Shown: positions 10,942-21,590, counted from the first letter of the stretch. The stretch is 64,000 bases of DNA from Monodelphis domestica (GCF_027887165.1 NC_077227.1:352875110-352939109), one strand, 5' to 3'. The notes: a model not told the origin generated them from the letters alone. A program made the numbers and translations.

Positions 10942-11460
10942 CTACTTCCCCCTCCTCATTTATTTAGAGAGATTCTCCATAATGGATTCACTTTCCCCCA
11001 ATATGCTATTTGTATTTTTAAATTCTTCACTGAGAACTCTAATTTCTAGCTGTAGTCATTCCTCACTTCATTTTTATGAAATTTATTTCTCCTTTGAACT
11101 GTTTTTGAGTTTCTTGTTATTGTTTCTTATTCTCTGGGAAGTCTATAAGATTCTGCCTTTCATTAGACATTATTGGTTCCCTTCCTGTCATATAATATCT
11201 GCCATGAGAAATTTATGTCATCATTCAGATTTTAATCAGTTTACTGTATGTTTTTTGGACCTTTGTTTTTTATCTACTTATTTTTTATTTATTTATCTAC
11301 TTATGAGTGCTAGGCTTTTATTGAGTTTGTTTCTTCAATATCATTGATATTTTGCTATTTTCTTGTATTAACTGTCATGCATTTTGTCACCTCCCCATTT
11401 GCTGGTGAGCAAACCCCTAAGAATAGCCTACAAGTTTCCACATTTTTCTTGAGTTGGGTG
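10390..11460 (-). repeat. T-rich region, possibly antisense L1 5' half
   Basis: The + strand is strongly T-rich. Read backwards it gives Glu/Lys-rich, coiled-coil-like stretches such as would come from an L1 ORF1. The 199-codon plus-strand frame crossing it is dominated by a Ser-Leu repeat from the (CT)n tract and is not a gene. Assignment to L1 is tentative. Confidence 0.3.
10877..10938. repeat. (CT)31 microsatellite
   Basis: An uninterrupted dinucleotide tract of 62 bases, followed by a short imperfect pyrimidine run. It is likely length-polymorphic. Confidence 0.98.
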
Positions 11461-11469
11461 ATAAAGAGT

Positions 11470-11672
11470 ATTTTTTTTAAACCCTTACCTTCCATCTTGG
11501 AATCAATACTGTGTATTGGCTCCAAGGCAGAAGAGTAGTAAGGGCTAGGCAATGAGGGTCAAGTGACTTGCCCAGGGTCACACAGTTGGGAAGTGTCTGA
11601 GGTCAGATTTGAACCTAGGACCTCCTGTCTCTAGGCCTGGCTCTCAATCCACTGAGCCACCCAGCTGCCCCC
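11470..11672 (-). mobile_element. SINE type B with target-site duplication
   Basis: Antisense full-length copy: 'aaacccttaccttccatctt', 'aatactgtgtattggctcc', 'gacttgcccagggtcacaca', ending 'ccacccagctgcccc'. It is flanked by the 11-bp direct repeat 'tgataaagagt' at 11459-11469 and 11673-11683. Confidence 0.95.
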
Positions 11673-11683
11673 TGATAAAGAGT

Positions 11684-12184
11684 TTTGTCAGTGTGGGTCC
11701 CTATCCTGAGTAACCCTTGGAAGGACAAGCCTGGCGCCAGATGGATTCTAGCCCCTTTCCCTTCAGAATGGGCATGATTGCCCACTCAGAAACCCTGCCT
11801 TTCATGTTGTTAGATAGATTTAGCAGCTGCCATTTCTTGTGAAATTGAGTGGGTTAGGGTATCCAAGCAAAGTCACTGCTTCAAGGAAGATCCCTGCACT
11901 AGTGCTGGACTTCAGACACAAACCATTTAGTTTGCTTGTACTCACTGCCTGGTGGGGGAATGGTGCTGAGTGAATGATCTAAGCATTAAAGTTCTCTGGT
12001 ATTAGTTCATAACGGATTTTGTCTTGTCAGTGACTGTATCTTCTTCTCCTATGGGTTTTGCTATATTATTTCTCATCTGGTGGATAATTCTTTTTTTTTT
12101 TCAGTAAGGTTGAAGATTTTAGGAAGTTTGCCAAGAGACTATTCTGACATCTTGCTGATTACATGACTTGGTTTCATATTTTTC
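11684..12184. other. Unassigned DNA, no gene seen
   Basis: Moderately G+C-richer than its left neighbour. I do not recognise a repeat family, though it could be the 5' UTR side of the decayed L1 to its left. No open frame of note is present. Confidence 0.3.
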
Positions 12185-12420
12185 AAAGCCTTTCCCCATC
12201 TATTACTTCATTTGTTCATTATAACACCTCTGAGAAAAAGGCAGGACGAGATTTTTTAGGCCCCATTTTACAGAGGAGAAAACTGAAGCTCAAAGAAAAA
12301 ACACAATTTACTCCTTAGAAGCAGGTAATATTTCCCATTTCACATTATGACACCTTTAGGGAGAGGCTGTGATTTGTAGATCATATAGCAAGTTGGATAA
12401 ATGGTAAGTCTTTAATTGTC
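12185..12420 (-). repeat. MIR relics
   Basis: The antisense MIR signature 'caaagcctttccccatct', 'cattataacacctctgag', 'ccccattttacagaggaga' and 'aaactgaagctcaaag' is followed by a second weak piece around 12310-12410. Confidence 0.6.
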
Positions 12421-12639
12421 TCCAATTCTACTTGACTCCATCATTGCTCATTCTTTTGCAATATGGTTTGCTTCCTTATTTCTTAAACGTTACCTTTGGA
12501 AGATTGTTAGTGACACAATGGGATACCAGTTACCAGTTCAAATGGTTTGTCCTCAGGTTTCATCCTTTTGGATCTTGTAGTAGCATTTGATACTGTTTAC
12601 TCTGTTCTTTGATGCTGTCTTTTAAATATTAGTAAATAA

Positions 12640-12775
12640 TAATAGCCTTTATAGTGCTTTGAAGTATACATGACACTTGACATGTTATCTCATTTGATCT
12701 TCATAATAACTGAGAGGTGGGTGCTATTATTATGCTCATTTTTCAGGTAAGGAAATTTCAGGTAAGGATAAGGGG
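12640..12775 (-). repeat. MIR element
   Basis: Antisense MIR: 'atagcctttatagtgctttga', 'cttgacatgttatctcatttg', 'ggtgggtgctattattatgc', 'tttttcaggtaaggaaa'. Confidence 0.75.
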
Positions 12776-13088
12776 GTTGGTCTCTTCCATCTCCAAATCT
12801 ATCTTCCACTTTGGTGTCAAAGCATTCTTCCTAACAAGTCTGACTATGTCACTCTCCCAACCCCCTCAATAAACTTCAGTGACTCCCTGTTACTTCCAAG
12901 ATTAAATATAAAATCTTCTGTTTGGCATTCAAAACCCTCCATAACTATCCCCCATCCCTCCCTACCTTTCTAGCCTTCTTATATCATCTTCTCCCTTCTC
13001 ATCCGTCACATACTTTGTGATCCAGTAATGCTGGCCTTCTTGCTATTCTAGACATTTTCTCTAGCTATCTATCAATTCTTCGTGCCAG

Positions 13089-13355
13089 AGATCTAGGTGG
13101 TGCAGTGGAGAGTGTTAACCTTAGAATTGTCAAGATTCATCCTCTTGATTTCAAATCTGGTCTCAGACACTTCCAAACTGGGGAAGTCACTTAACTCTAT
13201 TTGTCTCAGGTTTTTCATCTGTCAAATGAGCTGGAGAAGGAAATCACAAACTACTTGAGAATCTTTGCTAAGAAAAACCCAAATGGGGTCATGAAGAATT
13301 GGGCATGACCAAAACAACTGAACAGCAACAACAACAACAACAACAACAACAAAAT
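13089..13355 (+). mobile_element. SINE type A nested in L2
   Basis: Head 'atctaggtggtgcagtggag', 'gctggagaaggaaatcaca', 'atctttgctaagaaaaaccc', and a terminus extended into a (CAA)n run of about nine units at 13325-13352. Confidence 0.9.
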
Positions 13356-13472
13356 ACCCCATTCCTATAACTCGCTGCCACTTCATTTATAAATTCCTGG
13401 TCTCTCTGTCTTCCCTCAAGTCCCAGCTAAAATCCTACCTTCTATAGGAAGCCTTTCTTGATCTTCCTTACT

Positions 13473-13673
13473 TCTTTTTTTAAACCCTTACCTTCTGTCT
13501 TAGAATTGACTATAAATATTGATTCCAGGGCAGAAGAGTGGTAAGGATTATGCAATTGGGGTTAAGTGACTTACCCAGGGTCACATAGTGAGGAAATGTC
13601 TGAGACCAGTTTTGAACCTAGGACTTCCCATCTCTAAACCTGGTTCTCTTTCTATTGAACTGCCTAGCAGCCC
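13473..13673 (-). mobile_element. SINE type B nested in L2
   Basis: Antisense: 'aaacccttaccttctgtctt', 'tggggttaagtgacttaccc', 'agggtcacatagtgaggaa', and a degraded head 'gaactgcctagcagcccc'. Confidence 0.9.
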
Positions 13674-13861
13674 CTACCTCCCTTCCTTCTAGTGCCTTCC
13701 TTTTGTTGATTATTTATAATTCATCCTATATATAGCTTATTTATTTGTAGCTGTTTACATGTTATGTCTTCCATTATCTACTCTGAGCTCCTTAAGAGTC
13801 TTTGTATCCATAATGCTTAGAATAATGCCTGGTACACAGTAGGTGCTTAATATTGATTGAC

Positions 13862-14195
13862 TTGTGGTGTTGATTGTCTTTGTACTTGAAGAGGAACAAA
13901 AATGACATCATGGTGATGTCTTTTAATTGACACATGAATTGGATTTAAGTGAGGTAGAACTGTACAAAGTCATCAGCCTCTTTCTTTCTTCTGGAGTCAT
14001 TGAAGTCCAGTGGTAAGGCAAAAGTCAAGATGACTGGTGATGGCTCCAGTTTCACTGCTCTACAGCTCCTGTTTCTACTGCCTTCATGGTCAATAGAACA
14101 AATTATTCTCATATGCCCCTTTTACTGGGGGATGTCTTTGAATGGCTGGGGTAGACACCCTGTTCACTTAACAGATTTAATTGAATAACTAACTC
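13862..14195 (-). mobile_element. RTE-type SINE, same family as the U6-linked body
   Basis: On the + strand it reads 'gattgtctttgtacttgaagagg', 'tgacatcatggtgatgtctt', 'ggatttaagtgaggtagaac', 'catcagcctctttctttc', 'agtcattgaagtccagtggta'. This is near-identical in layout to the copy at 51.66 kb and is shared in part with the U6 chimera body. The sense strand is taken as minus by analogy with the U6 fusion. There is no poly(A) tail. Confidence 0.65.
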
Positions 14196-14408
14196 ACTCA
14201 ATGCCACAGAGGCAGGATCTGATTTCAGGACTTCCTGACTCTTAGTTCAGTGCTCTGTTCCCTAACTCACATTTCCCAGGCTCTCCTGACTTTCTAACAA
14301 CTCTTTTTATCTTAACTTCATTGACTTTTTAAAAAATTAATTGTATTAATTATAGAATCAGTTAATCATGCATTTATTATTTTTAGGTACCTTAAAGACC
14401 ATCTAGAC
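14196..14408 (-). repeat. MIR 5' piece and unassigned A+T-rich DNA
   Basis: 'atgccacagaggcaggatctg', 'caggacttcctgactct' and 'agtgctctgttcc' at 14196-14270 are the antisense 5' half of a MIR/SINE. The rest shows nothing that I recognise. Confidence 0.45.
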
Positions 14409-14690
14409 ATGTGATAGTGAACCTATGGCATGGGTGCCAAAGATGGAACACGGAGTTCTCTTTTTGGGCATGTGTGCCCCCCACCCAAGTTTGTTACTAG
14501 AAAGGCAGAGGGACTCAGGCAGAACTGCTCCCCTCCCCCTTTCCACCATGCTTGACAACATTTTTTCACATCTCTCACCCCTCTGCTCAGCAGCCTAAAG
14601 GAGTGCACAGGGGGTAAGGTAGGTGGCTCACAGATAGCAGAGCTGGAGGGGAGCAGAGTGCTCTGTGATATTTCTTCCCCTTAGAATACC
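14409..14690 (+). mobile_element. hAT-type (OposCharlie-like) non-autonomous element, left end
   Basis: The left end 'tgatagtgaacctatggcat' followed by 'gggtgccaaagatgg' resembles the terminal inverted repeat of hAT elements common in opossum ('cagtgatggcgaacctatgg'). G+C-rich internal sequence follows, including 'gtttgttactagaaaggcaga'. The right terminus is missing or too mutated to place. Confidence 0.6.
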
Positions 14691-14694
14691 TTTT

Positions 14695-14862
14695 TTTCCT
14701 CACTCTCCATCAAAGTCTATTCTGCATAGCTTAAATGTTACATCTTTTATGAAACCATCCCTGATTTTGTTTACAGCCAAATGTTTCCATATCACCTGAT
14801 TTTTATCTCTCTTATTGGACTTAACATATTCTTTGAATGGTTTTTTTTTTATGGCTTTTAAA
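14695..14862 (+). repeat. L2 LINE fragment
   Basis: Sense L2: 'cttaaatgttacatcttttatg', 'aaaccatccctgattttgtt', 'tttatctctcttattggac'. Confidence 0.65.
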
Positions 14863-14864
14863 GT

Positions 14865-15112
14865 TTATAGATATAGAGGTGGAAGGGACCTCAGAAGTCA
14901 TCTTATCCAATCTGCCCCTCATATTATAGATGTGGAAACTGAGGCCTAGAGAAATGTCTATTGTCTTACAGATAGCAAGCCTCAGGGTTCTGTTAGTTAA
15001 GCCTCCTTATCCTCTTAAAGGGGAATTGGTACTTAGAGTAATTGAATAACTAGCTAAAGGAAATACAGCTAATTAGTAATAGAGTTGGGATTTGGGTTCA
15101 TGTCTTCTGGCC
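14865..15112 (-). repeat. CORE-SINE/MIR-like element
   Basis: 'tatagatatagaggtggaagg', 'gacctcagaagtcatcttatcc', 'gatgtggaaactgaggccta', and a degraded distal part. The same family recurs at 30.9, 41.6, 42.9, 43.1 and 43.9 kb. Confidence 0.6.
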
Positions 15113-15131
15113 TTAAAATTTCTTTTTTCTG

Positions 15132-15335
15132 ATGGGGCAGCTGGGTGGTTCAGTGGATTGAAAGCCAGATGTAGAGATGGACATTCCTAGGTTCAAATCT
15201 GACTTCAGATACTTCCCAGCTATGTGACCTTAGGCAAGTCACTTAACCTCCATTTCCTAACCTTTGTCACTCTTCTTCCCTGGAACCAATACACAGTATT
15301 GATTCTAAGACAGAAGGTAAAGGTTATTAAAAAAA
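15132..15335 (+). mobile_element. SINE type B with 17-bp target duplication
   Basis: Full-length: 'ggggcagctgggtggttcag', 'gtgaccttaggcaagtcactt', 'gattctaagacagaaggtaa'. It is flanked by the direct repeat 'aaaatttcttttttctg' at 15115-15131 and 15332-15348, overlapping the A-rich tail. That fits insertion by L1 machinery. Confidence 0.95.
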
Positions 15336-15369
15336 TTTCTTTTTTCTGGAATTAGAATTACATGCTTCC

Positions 15370-15500
15370 ATTTCTTATCTCTTTTAGTAGATTGCAAGTT
15401 TCTTGTGGCAAGGACTATATCTTATTCTTTTCTTTCTTCTTGGTATCTTGCACATGGCCTGGTATAGAATAGGTATTTGTTAGATGAATTAATGAAAACT
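15370..15500 (+). repeat. L2 LINE 3' terminus
   Basis: 'agattgcaagtttcttgtggc', 'aaggactatatcttattc', 'cttgcacatggcctggtatag', 'gaataggtatttgttagatga' match the L2 sense 3' end ('agattgtaagctccttgagg...ggcacatagtaggc'). Confidence 0.8.
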
Positions 15501-15809
15501 TGAAACAAAACTCTGGTTTCTTGACTCCTGCTTGAGCTATTGGCTTGGTGGGTTTTCTCTCAATGAAGTTATAGCTTTGGTTACTAGAAATCTGATAAGT
15601 ACTAGATTGAGCAGACTGGTAAAATCTGAATATTCTGGGGGTAAGTGTTTAGGGAAGTCAAGATCCTGAATCCTGTGCACCTGGGCTTTGTGAAACATTA
15701 TCATATAATGGATTTAAATTCAGGATACCTAGACTTTCACTTCAGCTTTGACACTGGATAACCTTTTGAATAGGGATAGTCTGGCCTAGGTGTTGGATAC
15801 AGCTCTATA

Positions 15810-15960
15810 AATAAATGAATGAAAGAACATTTATAAGTGTTTTCAATTTGCCAGGCAATATCACAATCACTGGGGATATGAGCACAAAAAAGGAGACCAT
15901 TTCTGCCCTCTATAGCTTAAATTCTAATAGAGGGAGATAACACATATAAGGGATGGGAGC
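15810..15960 (-). repeat. L2 LINE 3' terminus
   Basis: Antisense L2 end: 'acatttataagtgttttcaat', 'actggggatatgagcac', 'accatttctgccctctat', 'agcttaaattctaatagagg'. Confidence 0.7.
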
Positions 15961-16375
15961 CCAGGTAAAGAAGTGTCTGAGGAGTCATAGGAATAGTGGG
16001 ATTGACCCATGAGGCAGTCAATTGATATTCCCTTTCCAGAATCAATTGTACTATTGATTTTATTTCACTGCTCATCTAGTGCCTAGAGCAAGAGGAAGAA
16101 AGGTAGAAATGGCTTGAGGGGGCACACATGCAATGGAAGAGAGATGGTAAAGATAGGTTGCTTGGTGGTAGCATTGTCTAATCTGGGGTCAGTTAAATCT
16201 ATTGGGCTATGGATGTTGCCCTTACTCAGTCACCAATAAAAATGGCTGGGTCCCAGGGCAGGAGATCAGAACATGAAGGTATTAATCCCCCCCCCCCCTC
16301 AAGGTTCTGGAGATCTCATGCAGAGGATGCTGATTTAGGTGGAAAAAAATCATGGTGATCAGATGCCTTGTTGGC
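15961..16375. other. Unassigned DNA, no gene seen
   Basis: Low-copy sequence with a short run of about ten cytosines near 16289. Nothing coding is visible. Confidence 0.3.
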
Positions 16376-16379
16376 CTCA

Positions 16380-16570
16380 GTAAATGACTGTCTGGAATGT
16401 GAAAATGAAGTATGATATGAATCTGAGTAAGGTAATTTCTTTTGGAGCCTCACTTTATCTATCCTTAAAGTAGGAAAAATAATTCTTGTTCAACCTACAA
16501 GTTGGTTATAATGAGCAAAGTGCTTTGTAAATTTTAAATTTTGTAAACCTGTGTAAAAGTTAAAATAAAA
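16380..16570 (+). repeat. MIR/CORE-SINE tail
   Basis: 'ggagcctcactttatctatcc', 'ttaaagtaggaaaaataattct', 'aagttggttataatgagc', 'aaagtgctttgtaaatttta' follow the usual 3' half of a MIR/CORE-SINE. Confidence 0.55.
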
Positions 16571-16599
16571 TCTCAATAATAATATTATATCTTAAGAGA

Positions 16600-17690
16600 T
16601 TTATCAATGATCATTAGAAATCAAGGAATAAAGAAGATACAAAATAAAGACCATGTGCCCATGGCTGGTTAGCTATTTTTAGCCATCCCCACTCACCACC
16701 ATCACTGCTGATTCTACATCAGAGAGAGGAGGAGCCTCCAAAGCCCATGCCCTTTATCCTCTGTCTACAGGAAGTCAGTGGGCTCTTGGGATATGTAGTT
16801 CTTTTTTTAGGGTAACAGATTTTCAATCATACACCTGGGAACTGTATTATCACTTACTTATTCCTAAGGAATTGTCTACATCTCTGTCCAGATGCTTTGT
16901 TTTTCAAATCACTCCTTAACAACAAATTAAGATAAGTTTGGGTTATAGTAATTCCTTATGAAATTAAGCCCTTTGTCAGTTCTTCCCAAAATAATTTGAG
17001 AGTGGTTCTCATGAGAGCAATTTATAAGGAGTTAATCCTAAGGCTATGACAGAAGCATGATAAGCATTTTATGAGGCAGCTTGGGAGAATGGGTGGGGTG
17101 TGTTGACCTTAAACTTTCCTTCTCACCTTTCTTCTTTATCTCATTCCTGTTGAGCCTTATGGAATTGGAGCCAAACCACTGGTTTTGAGGTTATCTATTA
17201 CCATCATACTTAAAAGCAGCAGTAGGGGGAACTACTAACATTCAATTGAAAACCAAATTAGCCATATCTAGGGTCTGGTCTCATTTGGGTTAACTGCCCT
17301 TTACAATCTGCTCATTTTAAAGCTGACTCTCTGGTTCCCTTAAACTTTGTACTCTAGACAGATGGAGATAAATGAGTCTCCTATTCAGTGATTTTCATTC
17401 CACAAACAAATGGACAAAGCATGGTGCCCTTGTCTAGATCTGAATAAGAAGATTCTGAGGGAGTTACAGGAACGCATTCAACCAACTAGGCAATAGGGGG
17501 TGGTATTCCAACAGTATGGAAGAGGAGGTCCCTGAATCATGAGGCCTAACTATGGAGACCAAGAATATTCCATTCAATAATAACCTGCCTCCCCGAAGCA
17601 GAGGCAAGTGATCCACCACCATCAGTAGCATCAGTACATGCTTGCTAGTTCTTACAAGATTATTGCTTTAAGAAGGGCTCATACTGTGGG
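16600..17690. other. About 1.1 kb of unique DNA without repeats
   Basis: No repeat family or coding frame is recognisable over more than a kilobase, which is unusual in this window. There are short motifs of regulatory type (GATA 'agataag' near 16930, a RUNX-like 'aaccactggtttt' near 17175). They are too short to count as evidence on their own. Confidence 0.4.
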
Positions 17691-17749
17691 GAATGATGGA
17701 AAGCTATCCCCATGTATTTGGAAACAAGTCTTTACTTTGTCTTTCAGGG

Positions 17750-17895
17750 CACTGAGAATAGTGCATATTTAGATTTTTATAGGGATCTAAGGGTTTACAA
17801 ATGGCTTTTCTTTTAATGAGTTAGGCTAATAACAAAGGCTATGAAAGTACAATGATCTCCATTTTACAGATGTCTAAAGTAGGACTTAAAATCTT
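17750..17895 (-). repeat. MIR relic
   Basis: 'aagggtttacaaatggctttt' and 'atctccattttacagatgtct' match antisense MIR. Confidence 0.5.
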
Positions 17896-17949
17896 TCAGG
17901 TTCTGTACAGGATGACTCTCTGCCTCATCTCCAAACCCACCTGACCTAC

Positions 17950-18960
17950 TTGCTGATACATTTCCTTGATTGAATTCAATTTAATAAACATTTTAAAAGT
18001 ATCTACTATGTATCAGGCCCCATGCTATGTGCTGAGGATACCAAAAGAAGCAAAAGTCAGCCACTGATGTGAAGGAGCTTACAATCTACTGGAGAAGACC
18101 ATCTGCAAACAATATATAGGTAGGAGACAGAGGAAATAATTAGAAGACAGCACTGAAATTCAGAGAAATTAGGAAAGGCTTCCTATAGAAGGGGAGGATT
18201 TTATATTTTATTTTTTGAAAAGAGAATTATTTAATTTTAGCATCAGAATTCAATGTAACACTTGCAGACCATTCAGTTCAATAAAAAATACATTTGCTTC
18301 CAATAGATTTCAAAAGATGTAATTTTCTTAAAATGAAAACTACTCTTCTCTGACTCCAAATATACCATCCAGTAAGATATTTGGTGGTCTTAAGAAATAA
18401 TAAGACTTGCCACATCCCCATGATCCATGATCAAAATTTTTTATGTCCGAGTCCTCTAAAGCAACCAGAGATGGAAAGCAAGACATTGTGTCTCCTGTAA
18501 TGGAGACTAAAGAAAGGATGATAAGAGAAATAGTAGGCAATTCAGGGGAGAAGAGCATCCAAAAAATTCAGAGAGGAAAGAGCATACAGCTAGGAGTGAG
18601 TAGCTTATACTGTCTAAGAGGTTAAGAAGAATGAGGATTGAAGGAGAACTATTGAATTTGGTAATGAAGAAACCTTAGAGAAGTTTCAATTGAGTTAGGG
18701 AGTTGAAAACTAAATTGCAAGTGACTAAATAGTGAGTGGGAGGTGACAAAGTGAAAGCAAAGAGAATAGGCAGTTTTTTTAAAGGAGTTGAACTGTGAGA
18801 GAAGAGAGATAATATCAGAGATTATATAGACATTTCTGTAGATGTTGAAGAATCAGTGAAGAAGGGAGCAAATTCTTGGAAGAGAGAGGAAGGTATGACA
18901 TCAATGGCATGAGAAGAGGAGTTGTCATAGAGAAGGACCACTGCGTCTTTTAAAAATTGC
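17950..18960 (-). repeat. L2 LINE, antisense, in two pieces
   Basis: 17950-18200 is the 3' end: 'agtatctactatgtatcagg', 'atgctatgtgctgaggatac', 'aaggagcttacaatctact', 'aggaaaggcttcctatag'. 18600-18960 is the antisense RT region: 'gaagaatgaggattgaaggag', 'aaattgcaagtgactaaata', 'gtgagtgggaggtgac'. The middle is poorly alignable by eye. Confidence 0.6.
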
Positions 18961-19149
18961 AACAAAGAGGAGAATGGAGGATGATGAGATCTGAGGTAGG
19001 TTACTGGAGAGATAGAGCCTCTGACAAAATTCTGACCAGAATTTAAAATAATTGTGGCAGATTCATAATCTTGGAAATTTTTTCAGAAATAAATTGAATC
19101 AAATTCAGCAGAGATTTAGTGCATGAATCTTCACTAAGTAAGCTGTATA

Positions 19150-19345
19150 TAGAATTAAGAGCATGGAGAAACTCCTTGTCACAATTCCTGCTATGACTAT
19201 TAGAGAGCTGTATCTAGTTCTCAGGGTCATGTTTAAGGGGGAATATGAAGAACATATAAACAATTAAGAGAATAATCACCAAGACACTTAAAGATTAGAA
19301 AAACTGGAACTATGAGAAAAGACTGAGAGATTACATGTTGCAGGG
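19150..19345 (+). repeat. L3/CR1 LINE fragment
   Basis: 'agttctcagggtcatgttta' followed by 'agaataatcaccaagacactt' and 'aaaactggaactatgagaaa' follows the CR1/L3 3' region. The same region is seen more clearly at 54.4-54.9 kb. Confidence 0.5.
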
Positions 19346-19359
19346 GAAGTGAATGAGCA

Positions 19360-19520
19360 TTTAAAGAATGCCAACTACATTCCAGGCACTTTGCTAAGCA
19401 CTTTAGAAATATTATCTCATTTGATTTTTACTATAACCCTAGGAGGAAGATGCTATCAATATTTCTATTTTAAAATTGAGGGAACTGAGGTAAAGGAGAC
19501 TTGACCAGATTTGGAAAGTT
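19360..19520 (-). repeat. MIR element
   Basis: 'ccaactacattccaggcacttt', 'gctaagcactttagaaatat', 'tatctcatttgatttttact', 'gagggaactgaggtaaa'. This is a clear antisense MIR. Confidence 0.8.
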
Positions 19521-19619
19521 TTCAAGATGTCCTAATGGTAACCAATTATTTTGATGGCAGACCCTGAGGTTCCTCATAAGAGATTTTAATTATGAATGAC
19601 CAAAATTTAATGAAAATTA

Positions 19620-19960
19620 TTTCATATTCAATTCAAACTGTATTGGATGAATCCTTGAATGACTAGCACTATTGTAGGTAGGTTTGTAGGATTCAAAAAA
19701 AGTCCCTGGCCATAAGAAACTAATAGTCATTTTTGGGAGATACAACATTTGAAACAATATAACATTAAATAGAGAAAAAATTATAAAGCATTGTAATAAG
19801 TTAAATCTGGAGAGGTGCCAAAATATATGGCTTATATCTAGGTAGAGAGAGCAATGTTTTTAGAAGACTTGAAATAAACTTTAAAGGAGTGGTAGAATTT
19901 GACTATACAAAAAAATCAAGCTTAGCCTGAAAAAAAAGAGGGAATATAGCAGGGGGGATT
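19620..19960 (-). repeat. L2 LINE 3' end
   Basis: Antisense L2 of low identity: 'gattcaaaaaaagtccctggcc', 'ataagaaactaatagtcatt', 'tggagaggtgccaaaata', 'gaagacttgaaataaac'. Confidence 0.5.
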
Positions 19961-20280
19961 TTAGTGAAGGTAATTCATTTTTCAATGGAAGAAGGAACTT
20001 GGGAGAGGGATCACAGGGATCATTTCCCTAAGATTAGATTTCAATACATGGAAGGGACAGCAGACATGAAAGGAAGGCAAGTTGTAGGAACATTGTGCAG
20101 AAAGTTTGGATTGACTCAACTTGAAATCTGGAAGGTGACATGGATTGTTGGACATGACTGGTGTGGGAATTTGTTTTGTTGGACTTTAAGTGTTTATTGT
20201 GAGGACTTTAAAAAAATTGTTCTGAGACTGGGAGGGGAGTGGAAAGAAAAGAAATAAAAAGCTTAAAAAACAAAACAAAA
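19961..20280 (+). repeat. Unassigned DNA ending in an L1 3' UTR-like tail
   Basis: A 97-codon plus-strand frame crosses this stretch, but its product has no motif I recognise. The end ('ggtgtgggaatttgttttgt', then a G-rich stretch and A-rich tail) resembles marsupial L1 3' UTRs such as the one at 36.23 kb, so the whole piece may be an old 3' UTR. Confidence 0.35.
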
Positions 20281-20389
20281 CTAAGTTGTAGGTGCCTCAA
20301 CACTGAATCGGCTTCATCTGAAGTTTTGTTCAGAGTCAACTTTATAGCTTTCGAAAGGCTGCTAAACCCCATCTGGGAAACCAAAATAG

Positions 20390-20625
20390 CAGCATGACAA
20401 GAATATTGGATTTAGAAGAAGGCAACTCATGTGCTCATGCTCTCTCTGATACTGTGTTTCTGTGTGATCTTGGGCAAGTCCCTTTGTCTTTCTAGATCTT
20501 TGTTCCTCCTCTCTAAATTAGGGATTTGGGATTGATCTCTAAGGTCTCTCACCACTCTAACAAACATTCCGTATTCTAAGGTTCCCTCTAGCTATAAATT
20601 CCATGTTCCAAAGACCCTCCCAGCT
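20390..20625 (+). repeat. CORE-SINE with a repeated 3' tail
   Basis: 'ctgtgtgatcttgggcaagtcc' and 'ctctaaattagggatttggg' lead into the tail 'atctctaaggtctctcacc'. The tail unit then recurs ('ttctaaggttccctctagct', 'ttccaaagaccctcccagct'), giving three imperfect tail units. Confidence 0.65.
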
Positions 20626-20629
20626 CAGA

Positions 20630-21070
20630 AATTTCCCTAAGTGTTCCCAGTGAAGCCAAGGAACATTAGGATGAACTGAAATAATGAATGTGAACCCTGT
20701 TGAGCTCCTCCAAAGGCAGGTGGAAAGTAAATGGAAGGTATTGCTGTGGCTATTATATGTCACTACTTATTGGTTTTCTTTCCAAACTGTGGCCTAAGGC
20801 TCTGTTTTGAAATTGGTTTTTACCCTCTCTGCTTTTTATTGCAACCCTCGATGCTCCTGTTCTATATTTAACTTTTCTGCAATTCAGCATATGCTTCTTT
20901 TGGGCTTTTCTTTCCCAAGACTGGAGTCCTTGCTACCTGCATTTAGAACTTTGTTAGGGCTAGAGTTACTCATATGACCATACATTCAAGTGATGGAATG
21001 TCTTCTTACTTGAAAGAACGAAGTGATGTCTTCATGTTACTTGGCTCGAGCTTGAGACCATCTACTTAAT
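20630..21070. other. Unique DNA, no gene seen
   Basis: No repeat family is recognised. There are no frames above 70 codons with features. Confidence 0.35.
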
Positions 21071-21074
21071 CTAA

Positions 21075-21263
21075 TTTTTTAAACTCATACCTTCTGTCTT
21101 AGTATTGATCCCAAGTGTCTGTTCCACGGCAAAAGAGCAGTAAGGGCTAGGCAATTAAGTGACTTGCCCAGGGTCTCATAGCTGGGAAGTGTCTGAAGGC
21201 AGATTTGAATCTAGTACTTCCTGTCTCAAGGCCTGGATATCTACAGGGTTGCCTAGTTGCTTT
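21075..21263 (-). mobile_element. SINE type B
   Basis: Antisense copy: 'aaactcataccttctgtctt', 'gacttgcccagggtctcat', 'agctgggaagtgtctgaagg', degraded head 'gcctagttgctttctgcc'. The middle carries a small deletion. Confidence 0.85.
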
Positions 21264-21464
21264 CTGCCTTACCTTTTTAGTTCCCTTTCTAGTCATCTCA
21301 TCCTTTAAATGATGGGAAGACCTAGGTGTCTGTTTCAGCATTAACTTACTTTTAGATTTTGACCAAGTCTCTTGCTCTTAAGGTACTTCTGGGTTTCATC
21401 ATGGGCCTAATGGGGCATTTGTTCCTGTCTTATCTATCTTTTAGGATTATATTGAGTCTGATGA

Positions 21465-21590
21465 AATAATAGCTAACATTTTGATAGTGTTTTACATTTA
21501 AAATATTTTCTTCATCTCAATCCTGATAGAGATATAGGTCAGTGGCATTCTTTAGCCTATTTTATTCTGTGAAGTTCAATTTCTTGCTAG
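21465..21590 (-). repeat. MIR relic
   Basis: 'aataatagctaacattttgat', 'agtgttttacatttaaaat', 'tcttcatctcaatcctga' match antisense MIR 3' sequence. Confidence 0.6.

Larger units (their letters stand above)
12785..13860 (+). repeat. L2 LINE 3' region carrying two nested SINEs
   Basis: Sense L2 blocks occur in order: 'tctgactatgtcactctccca', 'tccctgttacttccaagatta', 'aaaccctccataacta', then after the first SINE 'cttccctcaagtcccagct' and 'ataggaagcctttcttgat'. After the second SINE comes the terminal 'ctctgagctccttaagagtc' and 'ggtacacagtaggtgcttaa'. Both SINEs (13089-13355 and 13473-13673) interrupt otherwise contiguous L2 and so are younger. Confidence 0.85.

Noticed and set aside
10748..11347. 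199-codon plus-strand open frame, the longest in the window
   Set aside because: Its core is a Ser-Leu repeat produced by the (CT)31 microsatellite. The rest is T-rich, hydrophobic, low-complexity translation with no domain.
13325..13352. (CAA)n run as an independent microsatellite or CRISPR-like array
   Set aside because: It is the expanded 3' terminus of a type A SINE. No spaced direct repeats of CRISPR type exist anywhere in the window.
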